DNA of 53,983 nt, from assembly GCA_002316805.1 (NCBI GenBank), contig DCEF01000010.1, positions 283,115-337,097 of the forward strand, given 5' to 3'. The DNA comes from Ruminococcaceae bacterium UBA1036 (GTDB lineage: Bacteria > Bacillota > Clostridia > Oscillospirales > Acutalibacteraceae). Made by a program: the position numbers and the translations under genes. The notes below the pieces were generated by a model. The model did not search any database. It was not told the origin of the DNA and saw only the letters and a program-made list of their open reading frames with translations. How positions within the stretch are numbered: the stretch's first letter is position 1; every line of letters begins with the position of its first letter. This document shows, in pieces, positions 50,786-53,983 of this stretch.

Positions 50786-53389
50786 ATGGATATGCAAAAC
50801 TTTACCCATAAATCACTTGAAGCGCTCGAAGAGGCGCAAAGCATTGCCCTTAAGAACAGCTGCATGCAGATTGAGCAGGAACATCTCGCAGAAGCCTTGC
50901 TTGAGCAGGAGAACGGGCTTATCCCGCAGCTTCTGCAAAAAATGGGCATTGACCCTAAAAGCGTGCTTGACACTGTGGAGCAGGCAGTAAAAAAGCTGCC
51001 GAGCGTGACCGGCCCTGGACGTGAACCCGGGAAAATATATATTTCGGCCGATGTAGACGCCGTGCTTGTGGAAGCCGAAAACCAAGCAAAACGGATGAAA
51101 GACGAATATGTTTCAGTCGAGCACATTATGCTTGCCATGATCGAAAAGCCAGACTCAACAATGCGCGATATTTTCAGCCGTTTTGGCGTTACAAGCCACA
51201 GTTTTCTTACAGCACTTTCAACAGTGCGTGGCAATACGCGTGTTACAAGCGACAGCCCTGAAGAGACATACGATGCTCTCTCGAAGTACGGCCAGGACCT
51301 TGTAGCGCTTGCAAAAAACCACAAGCTCGACCCTGTAATCGGGCGTGACGATGAGATAAGAAGCGTAATCCTCATACTCTCGCGCAAAACTAAAAACAAC
51401 CCTGTCCTTATAGGTGAGCCTGGCGTTGGAAAGACGGCCATAGCGGAAGGCCTTGCCGAACGAATCGTGCGCGGCGATGTTCCTAACAGCCTTAAAGGCC
51501 ACAAAGTTTTTTCGCTTGATATGGGCTCCCTCATAGCTGGCGCAAAATACCGCGGTGAATTTGAGGAACGCTTTAAGGCAGTGCTTAATGAAGTCAAAAA
51601 AAGCTCTGGGCGCATTATACTGTTTATAGACGAGCTGCACAATATCGTCGGCGCAGGCAAAACCGAAGGCAGCATGGATGCCGGAAACCTTCTAAAGCCT
51701 ATGCTGGCGCGCGGTGAACTGCACTGCATAGGTGCAACAACGCTAAATGAGTACCGCAAGTACATTGAAAAGGACGCTGCACTTGAGCGCCGGTTCCAGC
51801 CCGTTATGGTAGAAGAGCCATCGGTTGAAGACACCATTGCCATCCTGCGCGGCCTTAAGCAGCGGTATGAAGTATTCCACGGCGTCAAGATACAGGATCA
51901 GGCACTTATTGCCGCTGCCGTGCTCAGCAACCGCTACATTTCAGACCGTTTCCTGCCTGACAAGGCAATAGACCTTGTTGATGAGGCATGCGCAATGGTG
52001 CGTACTGAGATAGACTCCATGCCTGTTGAGCTTGATGAAATCTCACGCAAAATCATGCAGCACGAGATAGAGGAAGCCGCGCTAAAAAAGGACAGCGACC
52101 CGCTGGCTCAAGAGCACCTCAAAGAAATCCAGAAAGAGCTCGCCGACGAACGCGCACAGCTTAAAGAACGCAAGGCAAAATGGGAAAACGAGAAAAGCGC
52201 CATCAGCAAAGTGCGCAACCTGCGTTCGGAAATTGAAAAAACAAACGCCGAAATTGAAAAAGCCGAGCGCACTTATGACCTTAATAAGGCAGCCGAGCTG
52301 AAATACGGCAAGCTGCCCACACTAACTAAGCAGCTGAAAGCAGAAGAGGAAATAGCTGAGAAAACACAGACATCTTCGGATTCGCTGCTGCATGACCGTG
52401 TCACAGAAGAAGAAATAGCAAAAATAGTGGCAAAATGGACAGGGATTCCTGTTGCACGCCTTATGGAAAGCGAACGCGAAAAGCTGCTCCATCTGGAAGA
52501 CATACTCCACCAGCGCGTAATAGGCCAGAATGAAGCCGTTAAAAAGGTTTCGGAGGCTATCCTGCGTTCCCGCGCCGGCATACAGGATCCAAACAGGCCG
52601 ATAGGCTCTTTCCTCTTTCTTGGGCCTACAGGTGTCGGCAAAACAGAGCTTGCCAAGGCACTTGCCCAGGCACTTTTCGACGATGAAAAGAACATGGTGC
52701 GTATAGATATGACGGAATATATGGAAAAGTTTTCGGTATCACGCCTCATTGGGGCGCCTCCGGGATATGTAGGCTATGACCAGGGCGGCCAGCTTACAGA
52801 AGCCGTGCGCAGGCACCCATATTCCGTCGTGCTTTTCGACGAAGTTGAGAAGGCCCATCCTGATGTTTTCAATATTCTGCTGCAGGTGCTTGACGACGGG
52901 CGCATCACCGACTCGCAGGGCCGTACAATAGATTTTAAAAACACAATAATCATACTGACATCTAACCTCGGCTCTGGTGAGATTCTCGAAGGAATAGACG
53001 CAAACGGAAATATCAGCGGCAATGCAAAGTCAAAAGTAAGGGAACTGCTGAAACACCAGTTCCGCCCGGAATTTCTCAACAGGCTTGACGAAATCATCTT
53101 CTTCCGTCCGCTCAACCGCGCGGAAACCAGCAAAATAGTCGACCTGCAGATTAAAGATTTGCAGCGCCGCCTGAACGAAAAGCGGCTCAACATCCAGCTT
53201 ACCGACGCTGCAAAAGATTTTATAGTCTCCAGCGGCTACGACCCTGTATATGGCGCACGCCCTCTTAAGCGGTTTATACAGAGCAACCTTGAAACACTCA
53301 TCGCAAGGCGAATAATCGAGGGCGGCCTGAAACCGAGGTCAACACTGAAAATCGACTATGACGGGCAAAAACTGCTTCTTGCAAACTGA
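50786..53389 (+). CDS. clpB: ATP-dependent disaggregase ClpB
   Basis: The 867-residue Hsp100 disaggregase works with DnaK to rescue aggregated proteins. The N domain (1-145) precedes AAA1 with GEPGVGKTAIAEGLA near 209. The M domain coiled coil (about 405-525) identifies ClpB rather than ClpC, and AAA2 has GPTGVGKTELAKALA near 612. ATG 50786 follows AAAGGAGG. Expression is probably linked to the RHH gene upstream. Confidence 0.97.
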   Translation: MDMQNFTHKSLEALEEAQSIALKNSCMQIEQEHLAEALLEQENGLIPQLLQKMGIDPKSVLDTVEQAVKKLPSVTGPGREPGKIYISADVDAVLVEAENQAKRMKDEYVSVEHIMLAMIEKPDSTMRDIFSRFGVTSHSFLTALSTVRGNTRVTSDSPEETYDALSKYGQDLVALAKNHKLDPVIGRDDEIRSVILILSRKTKNNPVLIGEPGVGKTAIAEGLAERIVRGDVPNSLKGHKVFSLDMGSLIAGAKYRGEFEERFKAVLNEVKKSSGRIILFIDELHNIVGAGKTEGSMDAGNLLKPMLARGELHCIGATTLNEYRKYIEKDAALERRFQPVMVEEPSVEDTIAILRGLKQRYEVFHGVKIQDQALIAAAVLSNRYISDRFLPDKAIDLVDEACAMVRTEIDSMPVELDEISRKIMQHEIEEAALKKDSDPLAQEHLKEIQKELADERAQLKERKAKWENEKSAISKVRNLRSEIEKTNAEIEKAERTYDLNKAAELKYGKLPTLTKQLKAEEEIAEKTQTSSDSLLHDRVTEEEIAKIVAKWTGIPVARLMESEREKLLHLEDILHQRVIGQNEAVKKVSEAILRSRAGIQDPNRPIGSFLFLGPTGVGKTELAKALAQALFDDEKNMVRIDMTEYMEKFSVSRLIGAPPGYVGYDQGGQLTEAVRRHPYSVVLFDEVEKAHPDVFNILLQVLDDGRITDSQGRTIDFKNTIIILTSNLGSGEILEGIDANGNISGNAKSKVRELLKHQFRPEFLNRLDEIIFFRPLNRAETSKIVDLQIKDLQRRLNEKRLNIQLTDAAKDFIVSSGYDPVYGARPLKRFIQSNLETLIARRIIEGGLKPRSTLKIDYDGQKLLLAN

Positions 53390-53404
53390 TAAAGCCTGCC
53401 AAAC

Positions 53405-53441
53405 AAAATCCCTGCTGTGCAAAACGCAGCAGGGATTTTTT
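53405..53441 (+). terminator. Terminator after clpB
   Basis: AAAATCCCTGCTG (53405-53417) pairs with CAGCAGGGATTTT (53427-53439), followed by TT. The A-rich left flank makes it usable from the opposite strand as well. Confidence 0.92.
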
Positions 53442-53448
53442 CATGCGC

Positions 53449-53775
53449 TCATTCCGCGGTACGGAACGTGCCGCATTGGGTTTTCGGCTGACCGCCGTTT
53501 ACCTGAGTTGTGCTAATGTCAATATGGTCTGCTTTGCAATTCCTGTTGCGGTTGTACGCACAGTTTTCCACGTCGCAGTGAACTTCCATTGATGGGTTGG
53601 GCGAAAAACTGTCCACCGCATTTTGCGGGGCATCTTCTTCACGGTCCTGAAAATTTGCACAGTAAGTCTGGTCTGTTTCCGTGGAATCAGGGCCGCTTAC
53701 CTTGATGTCAGGCCGGCAGCATTTTTCGCACCTGTTGTTCGCGCATCCAGATACGCTGCAGGAAAGATCCGTCAT
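53449..53775 (-). CDS. Protein with two DUF1540 repeats
   Basis: A 108-residue Cys-rich protein with two DUF1540 repeats: SCSVSGCANNRCEKCCRPDIKV at the N-terminus, written here in part, and HCDVENCAYNRNRNCKAD after a 50-residue linker. Each repeat has four or five Cys and is probably a small metal-binding domain. A single YCANF and CGTF follow each repeat. The role is unknown; DUF1540 proteins are common in Clostridia and some are made in sporulation. ATG 53775 follows GGAGGTG; the longer frame to 53847 is AT-rich. Confidence 0.88.
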   Translation of the reverse strand: MTDLSCSVSGCANNRCEKCCRPDIKVSGPDSTETDQTYCANFQDREEDAPQNAVDSFSPNPSMEVHCDVENCAYNRNRNCKADHIDISTTQVNGGQPKTQCGTFRTAE

Positions 53776-53983
53776 ATCCAGCACCTCCGAATAAATTAAA
53801 ATAACGGCTGAAAAGCCTCTTTTTAGTTTGCGCTTGTGTATACGCAATTATGCTGGCAATAATTCCGCTTAACTTTTTATAAATATAAAAGGTAATAGCA
53901 AAGTCTGAAGTCTTTATAAAATTTTGAAGAGAGTTACAAAAGTTTTTCTTTACATTTGTTGGAAAATCGTGTAGAATGTGCAA
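53776..53983. other. AT-rich window edge upstream of the DUF1540 gene
   Basis: About 208 bases without a gene. A TATAAA-like -10 with a poor TTGCTA -35 (about 53870-53905, leftward) is present but is not convincing. Confidence 0.35.

Noticed and set aside
50734..51888. Leftward 384-codon frame opposite clpB
   Set aside because: Antisense shadow of a well-supported clpB; Ser/Arg-rich composition with no motif.

Overview
The window reads as core chromosome of an anaerobic, endospore-forming Firmicute, most likely in class Clostridia near the Oscillospiraceae/Ruminococcaceae. This placement is inferred from gene content: an Rnf complex in the order C-D-G-E-A-B, a bacterial V/A-type ATPase operon, a flavodiiron protein, DUF4364, the sporulation genes yqfC, yqfD and ylbJ, and a tRNA-Trp T-box ahead of trp. 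I see no CRISPR array, prophage, insertion sequence or rRNA.

Region 1 (1-17 kb) is ion bioenergetics. A Gx-type membrane protein gene plus rnfCDGEAB run leftward from a consensus promoter at 7513-7541. A frameshifted CPA2 antiporter gene lies beyond them. A nine-gene V/A-ATPase operon (F/G-I-K-E-C-F-A-B-D) runs rightward. Its K subunit carries the residues that bind Na+ in the Enterococcus hirae rotor, so a Na+ circuit linking Rnf, ATPase and antiporter is a reasonable inference.

Region 2 (16.8-25.6 kb) begins with a decayed Rrf2-type regulator just upstream of a flavodiiron protein gene. The complete leftward trp operon trpE-(GD)-C-F-B-A follows, with trpG and trpD fused. Its leader is a T-box with a UGG specifier, driven by a TTGACA-N17-TATAAT promoter. 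A tRNA-Leu(UAA) gene with its own promoter and terminator sits upstream of it.

Region 3 (25.6-35 kb) is a mixed set of short units: an XRE regulator, DUF4364, a DUF47/PhoU-like protein, a PAP2 phosphatase, aldose 1-epimerase with ROK glucokinase, a sugar transferase with an M23 peptidase, a PlsY-like acyltransferase, a cupin protein and a lipid kinase.

Region 4 (35-47 kb) is a long leftward housekeeping block: yqfC-yqfD-phoH-ybeY-dgkA-era-yqzL-recO, a metallophosphoesterase, mutS2, a YpmS-like protein, ylxM-ffh-rpsP-khpA. The gene order from yqfC to recO matches the Bacillus subtilis order, including a small yqzL that overlaps recO. A sigma-E-like promoter precedes yqfCD and a separate extended -10 promoter precedes phoH, which would separate sporulation expression from housekeeping expression.

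Region 5 (47-54 kb) holds ylbJ, a small Cys-rich protein, a tandem HD/HD-GYP gene broken by an 8-bp tandem duplication, a ribbon-helix-helix-like gene that may start at CTG, clpB, and a protein with two DUF1540 repeats.

I found no clearly new multi-gene system. The observations most worth following are the decaying Rrf2 gene next to the flavodiiron gene, the duplication-broken HD-GYP gene, the RHH-clpB pair with its odd start, the predicted Na+ specificity of the ATPase, and several unexplained leaders and inverted repeats.
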